Shown here piece after piece: positions 1 to 6,041 of a DNA stretch of 6,041 nucleotides. Position numbers and translations under genes: made by a program. The notes beneath the pieces are model-generated. The model did no database searches. It was not told where the DNA came from and saw only the letters and a program-made list of their open reading frames with translations. This stretch comes from Prosthecobacter sp. (GTDB lineage: Bacteria > Verrucomicrobiota > Verrucomicrobiia > Verrucomicrobiales > Verrucomicrobiaceae), in contig JAOZVT010000741.1 of NCBI GenBank assembly GCA_025869455.1, forward strand, positions 1-6,041, read 5' to 3'. The first letter of the stretch is position 1, and each line of letters starts with the position of its first letter.

Positions 1-963
1 GGCAGCTTTGATTCAGGCTCCCAGGCTGGACGGTTTAATCCCGTGGACAGTCAGCTTTATGTCACCGGCATGCAGGGCTGGGGCAGCTACACACCGAAGG
101 ATGGTTGTTTCCAAAGAGTACGTTATACTCCTGGCAAAACAGCCTTCCCAATCGCCTTTGAAGCACGGGACAATGGGGTAATACTGCGTTTTGATCACGC
201 TCTGGATCAAGCCTTTGCCACCAAAGTCTCCCACCACTTTGCACAGTGCTGGAATTACCATTACAGCGCCGCTTACGGATCGCCTGAATACTCCGTTCAT
301 TACCCAGACACCGTCGGACATGATCCTCTGGAAGTGCGCAGCGCTCAGGTGCAGGATGGTGGCAAATCGCTGTTCTTGGAAATCCCTCAGTTACGCCCTG
401 CCGACATGATTCATCTGCGGGTAGGAGTCTCTGCGGAAAGAGCCCATGATGTGTTTCTCACGGCGTATGCACTGGCACCAGCCTTCACGGATTTTCCAGG
501 CTATCAAAAGATTACCAAAACAGTTTACGCCCCCGTGAAAAGCGTTGCTGCAGCCACCAGCAAACCCAACCCTTGGTCCAAAGGAGAACCCGGACGCGAG
601 ATCGTCGTGGAGGCAGCTCTAGGTCTGCAATATGTGCAAAAGCAACTGACGGCCAAGGCTGGTGAATCCCTCACCGTGACCTTCAAAAATCCAGATGTTG
701 TGCCGCACAACTGGTTGTTAGCTAAACCGGGTTCCTTACAAAAACTGGGAGATCAAGTGAACCTCATGATCACAGACCCTCAAGGCTTGGCCAAACACTA
801 CGTGCCGGATTCTGAAGACGTCTTGGTCTATACCGACATGACTCAGCCCAAAGGGCAATTCAGCATCCACTTCATCGCCCCAAAAGAGAAGGGTGACTAT
901 CCTTACTTATGCACATTCCCTGGTCACTGGATGGTGATGAACGGCGTGCTGAAGGTGGAGTGA
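1..963 (+). CDS. C-terminal part of a large PVC-type dehydrogenase/cytochrome-like protein ending in an azurin-type copper domain (5' partial)
   Basis: The reading frame is open from the first base, so the true start lies upstream; 320 codons are present, ending at TGA 961-963. Residues are numbered from the left edge. Residues 1-40 (SQLYVTGMQGWGSY, then DGCFQRVRYT) resemble the end of the propeller-like region of very long verrucomicrobial/planctomycetal proteins, often annotated as DUF6797 or heme-binding proteins. Residues about 45-175 look like a beta-rich domain. Residues about 195-320 are a cupredoxin domain with a full set of azurin-like ligands: His236 (in VPHNW), Cys304, His309 and Met313 in CTFPGHWMVM, with the same Cys-x4-His-x3-Met spacing as azurin. 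The inferred role is periplasmic electron transfer coupled to oxidation of an unknown substrate. The catalytic and haem parts, if any, lie outside the window. A GTG at 43-45 is in frame but is not the real start, because homologous-looking sequence precedes it. The copper site is strongly supported; the whole-protein function is inferred. Confidence 0.88.
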   Translation, partial: GSFDSGSQAGRFNPVDSQLYVTGMQGWGSYTPKDGCFQRVRYTPGKTAFPIAFEARDNGVILRFDHALDQAFATKVSHHFAQCWNYHYSAAYGSPEYSVHYPDTVGHDPLEVRSAQVQDGGKSLFLEIPQLRPADMIHLRVGVSAERAHDVFLTAYALAPAFTDFPGYQKITKTVYAPVKSVAAATSKPNPWSKGEPGREIVVEAALGLQYVQKQLTAKAGESLTVTFKNPDVVPHNWLLAKPGSLQKLGDQVNLMITDPQGLAKHYVPDSEDVLVYTDMTQPKGQFSIHFIAPKEKGDYPYLCTFPGHWMVMNGVLKVE

Positions 964-971
964 GACCTCGG

Positions 972-1001
972 TTTCCTCCCAGCCAACGGCCTGGGGGGAA
1001 G
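972..1001 (+). terminator. Strong stem-loop just after the azurin-domain gene, possible transcription end
   Basis: Bases 972-982 pair with 991-1001 in an 11-bp stem with two G-U pairs; the 8-nt loop can close further by pairing 983-984 with 988-989. It begins 8 bases after the stop codon. No U-tract follows the stem, so it is not a classical intrinsic terminator. It could be a Rho-associated or mRNA-stabilising 3' structure. The pairing is seen directly; the function is inferred from position. Confidence 0.4.
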
Positions 1002-1013
1002 TTGAATCCACAA

Positions 1014-1064
1014 CTCGGCAGGAATCAGCCGAGCCTGAATACCTGCCGGACCTGGGACTCGGCT
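1014..1064 (+). repeat. Overlapping, mutually exclusive inverted repeats upstream of the sulfotransferase gene
   Basis: Three perfect inverted repeats share bases. CTCGGC 1014-1019 pairs with GCCGAG 1028-1033. CGGCAGG 1016-1022 pairs with CCTGCCG 1042-1048. AGCCGAG 1027-1033 pairs with CTCGGCT 1058-1064. The first and third compete for 1028-1033, and the first and second compete for 1016-1019, so an RNA from here could adopt alternative folds. The segment is non-coding. No U-tract follows 1064, so a standard attenuator is not supported, and no known riboswitch was recognised. Confidence 0.4.
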
Positions 1065-1109
1065 CTTGTGCTCGTTAAAAAAGTATTGTCTTCGGAACTT
1101 TTGCCATCT

Positions 1110-1117
1110 AGGTGAAG
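1110..1117 (+). promoter_or_regulatory. Likely ribosome binding site of the sulfotransferase gene
   Basis: AGGTGAAG at 1110-1117 is a good match to a Shine-Dalgarno sequence. It lies 10-12 bases before ATG 1128, slightly longer than ideal spacing. It supports 1128 as the start, together with the fact that the cofactor-binding loop begins only a few residues later. No convincing -35/-10 pair was found in this gap. Confidence 0.5.
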
Positions 1118-1127
1118 TTTTTCATCC

Positions 1128-2174
1128 ATGACTTTGCTTCTTCATTGTGGTTATCACAAGACCGCCAGTTCCTACTTGCAGTCTTGTTTTGCTTCCCATC
1201 GTGAATTGCTGGCCAAACACGGTATTCACTACCCAGATGATCCGCGTCAAAAAGATGCAGCCAAAGGCATTCCCACGGCTGGCAATGGAGCGGTCTTGTT
1301 CCAAGCCCTTCTCAAACAAAATGTCGATGACTGTCGGCAGTTACTGAGACGCTATTTTGCCAAGGCCAAGGAGAAAGGTGCCAATAAGGTTCTGCTTTCT
1401 GCGGAAGGTTTTTTTACTTATTTCTCCCGTTACGAAGGGGCAAAATTGTTGATGGAATCCGCCAAACTAGAAGGATTTCAAACCATCCGCGCCTTCATCT
1501 TTTTTCGTCCACCCGTGGAGCACGCCGTTTCAGTTTATTGTCACCGGGCGGCATCAGGTAAGTTACCTCCTTTCGTCCAATGGCTGGAAACGGGTTTTGA
1601 GACGCCCAAATGGATGGACCAATTTGCCGATCATTTTGGCTCGACCTCCATTGATTGGCAGGTGCGTTTGTTTCAGCCAAAGATCGACAACATTGTGAAA
1701 GTTTTGTTTTCGGATTGGATGCACATCCAGGATGAGCTGGATTTGTCCGCCCTACCTTCTCAGGTCAATGTTTCCATCACGATGGGTGAGGCGGAATTGG
1801 TCTCTGAGTTTAACCAGAAACATCCAGGTTGTGGCCGGTATGTCAGCGCGGCCTTAAAGACCGTACCAGCTAAGGCAAAAGCGGACGAATCTGACTTGAA
1901 AAAAAGAACCATGCGTCAAGCGGCGGCCTACTTTCAAAGGCATCACAGCGTGATGGAAAAGATAAATCGGCTGCTTCCGCCGAACCAGCAACTCTCCATT
2001 CCTGAGGTGCAGGAAGAAGAAGCAAAAACTCTCCGCCCCGTCTTTTCCCCCGCCCAGGTTATCGCCAGCGGAGAAGGTCTTGAAGACTTCAAAAATAGCC
2101 GAACCCTTCAGGGGCGCTTCGGGCGCTTTCTGAATCGGACGTTCAAGCCCTTGTCACAGAGGCTCCCTGCTTAA
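1128..2174 (+). CDS. Predicted PAPS-dependent sulfotransferase
   Basis: This 348-residue protein is predicted to transfer a sulfuryl group from PAPS to an acceptor. The N-terminus carries a P-loop-like 5'-phosphosulfate-binding motif, GYHKTASSYLQ at residues 8-18, of the G-x-x-K-T-x-[ST]-x-x-L-Q type found in bacterial and carbohydrate sulfotransferases. A second motif, FRPPVEHAVS, supplies Arg127 and Ser135 with the 8-residue spacing expected of the 3'-phosphate-binding site. LLSAE at residues 89-93 offers Glu93 as a possible catalytic base, which is an inference. No signal peptide or membrane segment is visible, so it is probably cytoplasmic. The C-terminal third (about 230-348) is basic and not recognised. 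ATG 1128 puts the beta-strand and P-loop at the very N-terminus, as usual for the family. The APS kinase gene 75 bases downstream makes the cosubstrate and strongly supports the assignment. The acceptor cannot be read from the sequence; an envelope glycan is a reasonable guess. Confidence 0.85.
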   Translation: MTLLLHCGYHKTASSYLQSCFASHRELLAKHGIHYPDDPRQKDAAKGIPTAGNGAVLFQALLKQNVDDCRQLLRRYFAKAKEKGANKVLLSAEGFFTYFSRYEGAKLLMESAKLEGFQTIRAFIFFRPPVEHAVSVYCHRAASGKLPPFVQWLETGFETPKWMDQFADHFGSTSIDWQVRLFQPKIDNIVKVLFSDWMHIQDELDLSALPSQVNVSITMGEAELVSEFNQKHPGCGRYVSAALKTVPAKAKADESDLKKRTMRQAAAYFQRHHSVMEKINRLLPPNQQLSIPEVQEEEAKTLRPVFSPAQVIASGEGLEDFKNSRTLQGRFGRFLNRTFKPLSQRLPA

Positions 2175-2178
2175 GTTT

Positions 2179-2208
2179 CATGGAATATTCAGTGACAGCG
2201 ACTCCATG
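2179..2208. repeat. Short inverted repeat between the sulfotransferase and cysC genes
   Basis: CATGGA at 2179-2184 is the reverse complement of TCCATG at 2203-2208, with 18 bases between; the arms start just after the sulfotransferase stop. The left arm overlaps the palindrome GAATATTC at 2183-2190. A 6-bp stem with a long loop is weak and no U-tract follows. It could be an operator or chance. The rest of the 75-base gap shows no clear promoter. Confidence 0.2.
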
Positions 2209-2249
2209 TTTCAATACACAAGCAGTCAGAATAGGATGCAAAACAGGAT

Positions 2250-2849
2250 ATGAATACTGACCTCACTTGGACGAAGGCGAAAGTCACGCGCGCTGATCGT
2301 TGGAACTTACTGGGGCAGTCTGGTGTGGTGGTTTGGCTGACCGGCCTTTCGGGTTCCGGCAAATCCACCCTGGCCGTGGCCCTGGATAATTGGCTGCATC
2401 AGCATGGGCGTCATTGTCAGATCCTTGATGGTGACAATCTGCGCCAAGGACTTTGCCGTGGCCTGACTTTTACCGAGGCTGATCGAACAGAAAACATCCG
2501 CCGTGCCGGGGAGGCGGCCAAGCTCCTGGCAGAGAGTGGACTCATCGTCATTTGTTCTTTGATTTCTCCTTATGCTAAATTGCGCCAAGAGACTAAACTC
2601 AGTTGTCAGGCAGCGGGGTTGACTTTTTTGGAGGTCTTTGTGAATGCGCCAATGGAAGTCTGTGAACAACGCGATCCGCGTGGCCTCTATCGAAAAGCGC
2701 GTGCCGGTAAAATCCACGAATTCACAGGCATCACCTCGCCTTATGAGCTGCCGGAGCATCCAGACTTAGAGTTGCCCACAGACCGACTACCTCTTGAGCA
2801 GTGTCTCAATCAACTCACGAGTTTAGTCATGAAGGCGGCCAAACTCTGA
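2250..2849 (+). CDS. cysC: Adenylylsulfate (APS) kinase
   Basis: CysC catalyses ATP + APS -> ADP + PAPS in the cytoplasm. The 199-residue length matches the stand-alone family (about 200). The Walker A loop is GLSGSGKS at residues 32-39. DGDNLR at 60-65 and DRTENIRR at 78-85 form part of the APS-binding region. LISPY at 104-108 contains Ser106, which aligns with the serine phosphorylated in E. coli CysC. EVFVNAP (128-134), CEQRDPRGLYRKARAGKI (138-155) and FTGITSPYELPE (158-169) are the conserved C-terminal blocks including the lid. The usual Arg of the SPxR segment is Ala109 here, a small deviation. ATG 2250 is chosen because the residues before the P-loop (WTKAKVTRADR) match the family N-terminus. 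The ribosome site is odd: AGGA at 2245-2248 is only 1 base from the ATG, and a second AGGA-like site at 2233-2236 is 13 bases away. It lies 75 bases after the sulfotransferase gene on the same strand, probably cotranscribed. There is no CysD/CysN fusion and no reductase neighbour, which suggests PAPS supply for sulfation. Confidence 0.95.
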   Translation: MNTDLTWTKAKVTRADRWNLLGQSGVVVWLTGLSGSGKSTLAVALDNWLHQHGRHCQILDGDNLRQGLCRGLTFTEADRTENIRRAGEAAKLLAESGLIVICSLISPYAKLRQETKLSCQAAGLTFLEVFVNAPMEVCEQRDPRGLYRKARAGKIHEFTGITSPYELPEHPDLELPTDRLPLEQCLNQLTSLVMKAAKL

Positions 2850-2896
2850 GGGAGCTTTCACCTTGATTGGCAGGTAGCGCAGAGATCCTCTCAACA

Positions 2897-4648
2897 TTAT
2901 TCCCACTGACTACCCTTACTCCCCACATAGGTCATGCAAAGGCCGATGATGACATGGGCTAGCAGGATAAAGGCGGCCAGTTCAGGTGCCACAAGCGTGG
3001 TATCCGTGACACGTTTCACCGCTTCATAAAAAGCCGTGTCACTCATGCTATGGAGACTGCCTGACCAAGCCCAAAATGCAGCGATGAAAGGGTTCACCGC
3101 TCCCTCTAGCCAATCCGGCAGCGTGAGCACTGCCCCAGAAAGAGGGAGCTGGAAGCCGACAAGGTAGATGCTAAGTATGGTAGCTTTTTCAGGCGTACGG
3201 CTCAGCGCACTGATCCCCAGACAGATACTCGTCATGGCAGCGGAGGCGAGCACCAGCAACACCAGCTTCACGATAAGATCTCCCGGTAGCCCTCCCACAA
3301 TCATATCCACAAAAACCCCCATCCAGATGCTTTGGGCCAAGACAAAAACGCCGAGGAAGAGCACCTTACTGATCACATAAGCCAGAGAACTTAACCCACC
3401 CAGCTTCTCGCGTTCAAGAATCAATCTTTCCCCCGCGATCTCACGCGCCGCATTGTTGCTGGCCATCAAAGTCACCAGCACCACCTGCAACATGATGAGT
3501 CCACTCACGATACCGCCAGCTTGCATCTGATCCAGTTGGTGCTGAGCCTGCCTCTGCATCTCATAGATGATGTCTTGATCCTGCCGTTGATTGAGTTGCT
3601 GCAGAGGCTTGATCCCATCCAGAGCAAAGATGACCACCAGCAAGGGAAAGCCAATGAGCATGGCCAAATGCAGCCACACCTGACCACGGTCACGCCGGAA
3701 GATCGTCCAGCGCCGATGCAAGAGCGTGAAGACTTGACTGACTAAGCTCGGCAGCTCTTCAGGGGCCAGCGCATCCGGCTCTTCGTTCTTAGCAGCGTCA
3801 GCTTCTTCAGTGGATGGCTCTGACGCCTCAGGTTTCTGTAAAAGCATCTCCTCATAGTAGCTGCGCTTTTTCTGCCAAGACTCATGCCACTCCTGCGCTT
3901 CCCGCTGCGTAAGGCGCAGATACACATCCTCAGGATGCTCCACGCTGAAGTAGTGTGTCAGCAGCTTGGGTGGACCGTGATAAACGAGATGTCCCTGATA
4001 CATCACCAACACGCTGTCAAAGGCATTCAGACTGGCGAGGCTGTGGGTGACGTTAATGACGATACGACGTTTGTTTTCACGCGCTAAAACTCGCAGCAGT
4101 TCGGTGATTTCCTGCTCCGACTTGGGGTCTAGCCCACTGGTGACTTCATCACAAAGCAGCAGGCAGGGATTGGTCACCAGTTCCAAGGCCAGACCCAGAC
4201 GGCGCTTTTGGCCTCCAGACAGCACCTTCACCCGCCGGTCAGCCAGTTCCATCAGCCCAGTCGTTTTCAAGATGTGATCCAGCTTCGGCTCAAATTCATC
4301 GGTTCCAGGCAGTTGCGTGCGAAGGGACATGCTATTGGCAATGCATTCTTCCACCGTTAGCAGATCATGCGCCACGCTGAATTGTGGCACATAACCCAAC
4401 TCACCGGGATGCAGGTCTTCCTCTTCTTTCAGGTCCCGCCCTTCCCACTTCAGATCCCCGTCTGTTTGTTCCAAAATGCCTGCGATGACTTTGAGCAAGG
4501 TCGTCTTGCCACAGCCAGAAGGGCCGACAATGGCCATAAGATGCCCCTGAGGTACACTCAGGCTGACCTCTTTCAGCAGATGCAGACTTTCCAGCTCCGA
4601 ATTTGGCGGGGCATCGACTTCGAGATCAATGTTGAGTGCTTCGAGCAT
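2897..4648 (-). CDS. ABCG-type half-transporter (ATPase fused to ABC-2 membrane domain)
   Basis: This 583-residue inner-membrane protein has the ATPase first and the permease second, the order of ABCG/White-type half-transporters. In the ATPase are Walker A GPSGCGKTT (42-50), Q-loop Gln89, signature LSGGQ (143-147), Walker B LLLCDE (163-168), D-loop SGLD (171-174) and H-loop His202, so it should be active. A charged, acidic linker (about 270-300) leads to about six membrane segments near 325-345, 380-396, 425-448, 458-481, 490-508 and 557-576. REIAGER (402-408) and ERE (412-414) follow the second segment, as in the E-x-x-x-x-x-R-E loop typical of ABCG proteins. Family knowledge suggests a homodimeric exporter of a hydrophobic or lipid-like substrate; the substrate is unknown. 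It converges with cysC (47-base gap, no strong terminator seen) and diverges from the AsmA-like gene. No good Shine-Dalgarno precedes the ATG (complement of 4646-4648). Confidence 0.93.
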   Translation of the reverse strand: MLEALNIDLEVDAPPNSELESLHLLKEVSLSVPQGHLMAIVGPSGCGKTTLLKVIAGILEQTDGDLKWEGRDLKEEEDLHPGELGYVPQFSVAHDLLTVEECIANSMSLRTQLPGTDEFEPKLDHILKTTGLMELADRRVKVLSGGQKRRLGLALELVTNPCLLLCDEVTSGLDPKSEQEITELLRVLARENKRRIVINVTHSLASLNAFDSVLVMYQGHLVYHGPPKLLTHYFSVEHPEDVYLRLTQREAQEWHESWQKKRSYYEEMLLQKPEASEPSTEEADAAKNEEPDALAPEELPSLVSQVFTLLHRRWTIFRRDRGQVWLHLAMLIGFPLLVVIFALDGIKPLQQLNQRQDQDIIYEMQRQAQHQLDQMQAGGIVSGLIMLQVVLVTLMASNNAAREIAGERLILEREKLGGLSSLAYVISKVLFLGVFVLAQSIWMGVFVDMIVGGLPGDLIVKLVLLVLASAAMTSICLGISALSRTPEKATILSIYLVGFQLPLSGAVLTLPDWLEGAVNPFIAAFWAWSGSLHSMSDTAFYEAVKRVTDTTLVAPELAAFILLAHVIIGLCMTYVGSKGSQWE

Positions 4649-4752
4649 GGCTGGTGTTATACCTACAAAGCAGTTCCTAGAGGCAAGATAAAGCGTTCAA
4701 GGATTCACATTTTTTTGCGTTTCTGCTTCATCTTTGCAGGTATGCTGCCCTC
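4649..4752. promoter_or_regulatory. Divergent intergenic region between the ABC transporter and AsmA-like genes
   Basis: Promoters for both flanking genes would be expected in these 104 bases. On the minus strand TATAAC (complement of 4656-4661) resembles a -10 box and lies only 7 bases before the transporter ATG. A weak -35-like TTGCCT (complement of 4681-4686) is 19 bases upstream of it. On the plus strand TATGCT 4741-4746 is 6 bases before ATG 4753, with CAGG at 4737-4740 as a possible weak ribosome site. There is a run of seven T at 4710-4716. Neither promoter is convincing; the location is inferred from gene orientation. Confidence 0.35.
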
Positions 4753-6041
4753 ATGAGCACTCGCACCCGTCGTCGTTCTGGCAAAAGCCATCGCTGGCTC
4801 TTCGCTTTGATCACATTCGTCATCATCGGCGTGGTAATCCTCATGTTGATGCCCATGCTGGTGATGAATTGGGTGCGTGGCTATCTTCAAGAAGAAGCCT
4901 TTCGTGGCAAGATGGAGCAGATCTTCGGCACGCAGTTGCAGGGGAAAGTGGCCCTGGCACCCTTCCGTTGGACAGGCGATCAGGTCACCAGTACGGAGGC
5001 CAGCGTGCATACGGCCCATGGTTGGCGGGCCACCTTGGATGGACTGCATTTGTCCATTGATTGGAATGGCTTTCGTCAGGGCAAATGGCGGACCGTGGGA
5101 ACTGGCGTGGATCGTGTGACTTTGGAGAGGACTCTTGTGGACCCATCTGCACCCGTGGTGGCACAGGATTCATCGCCTACCACGCCTGCGGGCTCTTCCC
5201 TCCCAAATTGGTTGCGCCGGTATCTTCCCACTCAGACTGAGGTGGATGGCATCCGTGTGGATCGCTTTACACTCATTCATCCAGGCCCCTGGAATGTGCG
5301 GGATTCGAAAGTGCGAATCGCCGGTTGGCAGCAGGGAGAGACTTCCATCCAAGCGGTTGCAGAAGGCGGCATCCTAGAGACACCTATCCTTCTGCCTGCC
5401 CAGACCGTACCGATCAAATTAAACCTGACTCGAGCATCCTTCCGCCTCAGCCGTGAAGATCTGCATTTGAAAGAAGCCACTCTCCAGTGGCTGGATGCTG
5501 GCGAAATCACCGCCCAGGGACACTTCAGCCCGCATGAAGGAAGCTGGGAGATCACCACTCAGGTGGTGGGCATTCCGCTGCGGGAGTGTCTCTCAGAGGA
5601 TTGGAAAATCCGCCTCAGCGGCAATCTCAAGGCTGATCTGGCGGCGAAAGGCATCGGGATCGCCTCGCCCTTGGTCACGGGCAAGGTGGAGCTTCGTGAA
5701 GGCATACTCACCGCTTTGCCTATTTTGGATCAATTGGCGACTTATACAGGGGTGGAGCGCTTCAAGCGCCTCGTCTTAGACATCGCTACCGCCAATATCC
5801 GGCTGGCCGGCGACACACGTCAGTTTGAAAACATCGTCTTGCAGTCCAATGGCCTTCTACGCTTGGAAGGCCGACTCACCATTCAGGGAGATCAGATCAA
5901 TGGAGACTTTTTGTTAGGAGTGACTCCAGAAACGCTGAAATGGATACCTGGTGCGCAACAGCACGTCTTTACCAGCAGTATCCCGAGTTGCCCCCTCGGC
6001 ATGACATGGACCCCCCTTCACCTCACTGGCACCATGCAGGC
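4753..6041 (+). CDS. Membrane-anchored AsmA-like protein (3' partial)
   Basis: The frame from ATG 4753 stays open for 429 codons to the window edge with no stop, so the C-terminus is missing. The N-terminus is a basic stretch (RTRRR at 4-8) followed by one hydrophobic segment at about 15-38, giving an N-in anchor with the rest outside the cytoplasm. The following region (EEAFRGKMEQIFGTQLQGKV) and the beta-rich remainder resemble the start of AsmA-superfamily proteins. The stretch from Gly310 (GKVELREGILTALPILDQL) through LRLEGRLTIQGDQINGDFLL resembles the repeating beta-groove and C-terminal part of AsmA-like proteins such as AsmA, YhdP and TamB. Relatives in E. coli help move phospholipids across the periplasm; that role here is inference. 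A Pro/Ser/Thr-rich patch near residues 132-155 is probably a linker. The start was chosen because it places the anchor at the N-terminus; the ribosome site is weak. It is transcribed away from the ABC transporter gene. Confidence 0.75.
   Translation, partial: MSTRTRRRSGKSHRWLFALITFVIIGVVILMLMPMLVMNWVRGYLQEEAFRGKMEQIFGTQLQGKVALAPFRWTGDQVTSTEASVHTAHGWRATLDGLHLSIDWNGFRQGKWRTVGTGVDRVTLERTLVDPSAPVVAQDSSPTTPAGSSLPNWLRRYLPTQTEVDGIRVDRFTLIHPGPWNVRDSKVRIAGWQQGETSIQAVAEGGILETPILLPAQTVPIKLNLTRASFRLSREDLHLKEATLQWLDAGEITAQGHFSPHEGSWEITTQVVGIPLRECLSEDWKIRLSGNLKADLAAKGIGIASPLVTGKVELREGILTALPILDQLATYTGVERFKRLVLDIATANIRLAGDTRQFENIVLQSNGLLRLEGRLTIQGDQINGDFLLGVTPETLKWIPGAQQHVFTSSIPSCPLGMTWTPLHLTGTMQ

Noticed and set aside
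909..1115. 68-codon plus-strand open frame running from the end of the copper-domain gene through the gap
   Set aside because: It starts inside the conserved copper-ligand motif in another frame and crosses the stem-loop and inverted repeats; low-complexity content and no motif.
2307..2759. 150-codon open frame on the minus strand inside cysC
   Set aside because: It lies wholly antisense to a well-conserved kinase and its translation shows no recognisable motif; it is a by-product of the cysC codon pattern.
2850..2896. Possible bidirectional terminator between cysC and the transporter gene
   Set aside because: Only a roughly 6-bp pairing with a large loop (2847-2852 with 2888-2893) can be drawn, with no T-tract on either side.
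4710..4716. Run of seven T as a terminator tail
   Set aside because: No GC-rich stem precedes it, and it lies between divergent genes where no transcript should end.
4705..5049. 114-codon minus-strand open frame
   Set aside because: Antisense to the AsmA-like gene, with no recognised motif; its upstream end has no ribosome site that stands out.
4734..5060. 108-codon plus-strand open frame overlapping the AsmA-like gene start
   Set aside because: The frame from 4753 is open for 429 codons with an N-terminal anchor and family-like sequence, whereas this one is short and His/Arg-rich without motifs.
1..6041. Mobile element, CRISPR array, toxin-antitoxin or defence system
   Set aside because: No repeat-spacer array, transposase, integrase, nuclease, reverse transcriptase or small paired genes were seen; all long open frames have ordinary metabolic or envelope assignments.

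Overview
The window looks like ordinary chromosomal DNA from a member of the PVC group, most likely Verrucomicrobiota. The main evidence is the first gene, whose C-terminal part resembles the very long membrane-bound dehydrogenase / cytochrome c-like proteins with a terminal blue-copper domain that are typical of Verrucomicrobia and Planctomycetes. Moderate GC content, weak Shine-Dalgarno sequences and an AsmA-like envelope protein fit this but do not prove it. No phage, transposon, CRISPR, tRNA or rRNA signal is visible.

Layout. (1) Positions 1-963, plus strand: the last 320 codons of a large protein that begins outside the window and ends in an azurin/plastocyanin-type copper domain. (2) Positions 964-1127: a non-coding gap with a strong stem-loop just after the stop codon and a set of mutually exclusive inverted repeats. 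(3) Positions 1128-2174 and 2250-2849, plus strand: a predicted PAPS-dependent sulfotransferase followed 75 bases later by an adenylylsulfate (APS) kinase, CysC. (4) Positions 2897-4648, minus strand and convergent with cysC: an ABCG-type half-transporter with the ATPase fused in front of the membrane domain. (5) Positions 4649-4752: a divergent intergenic region. (6) Positions 4753-6041, plus strand: a membrane-anchored AsmA-like protein that runs off the right edge without a stop codon.

How the genes work together. The clearest link is between the sulfotransferase and CysC. CysC phosphorylates APS to PAPS, and the sulfotransferase is predicted to transfer the sulfuryl group from PAPS to an acceptor, probably a glycan, lipid or protein of the cell envelope. 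No ATP sulfurylase or PAPS reductase gene is visible, so the pair looks suited to sulfation rather than sulfur assimilation, although the rest of the genome is unseen. The ABC transporter and the AsmA-like protein are both envelope proteins, but nothing in the sequence ties them to sulfation. I found no evidence for a wholly new system; the sulfation pair and the structured leader in front of it are the best leads.
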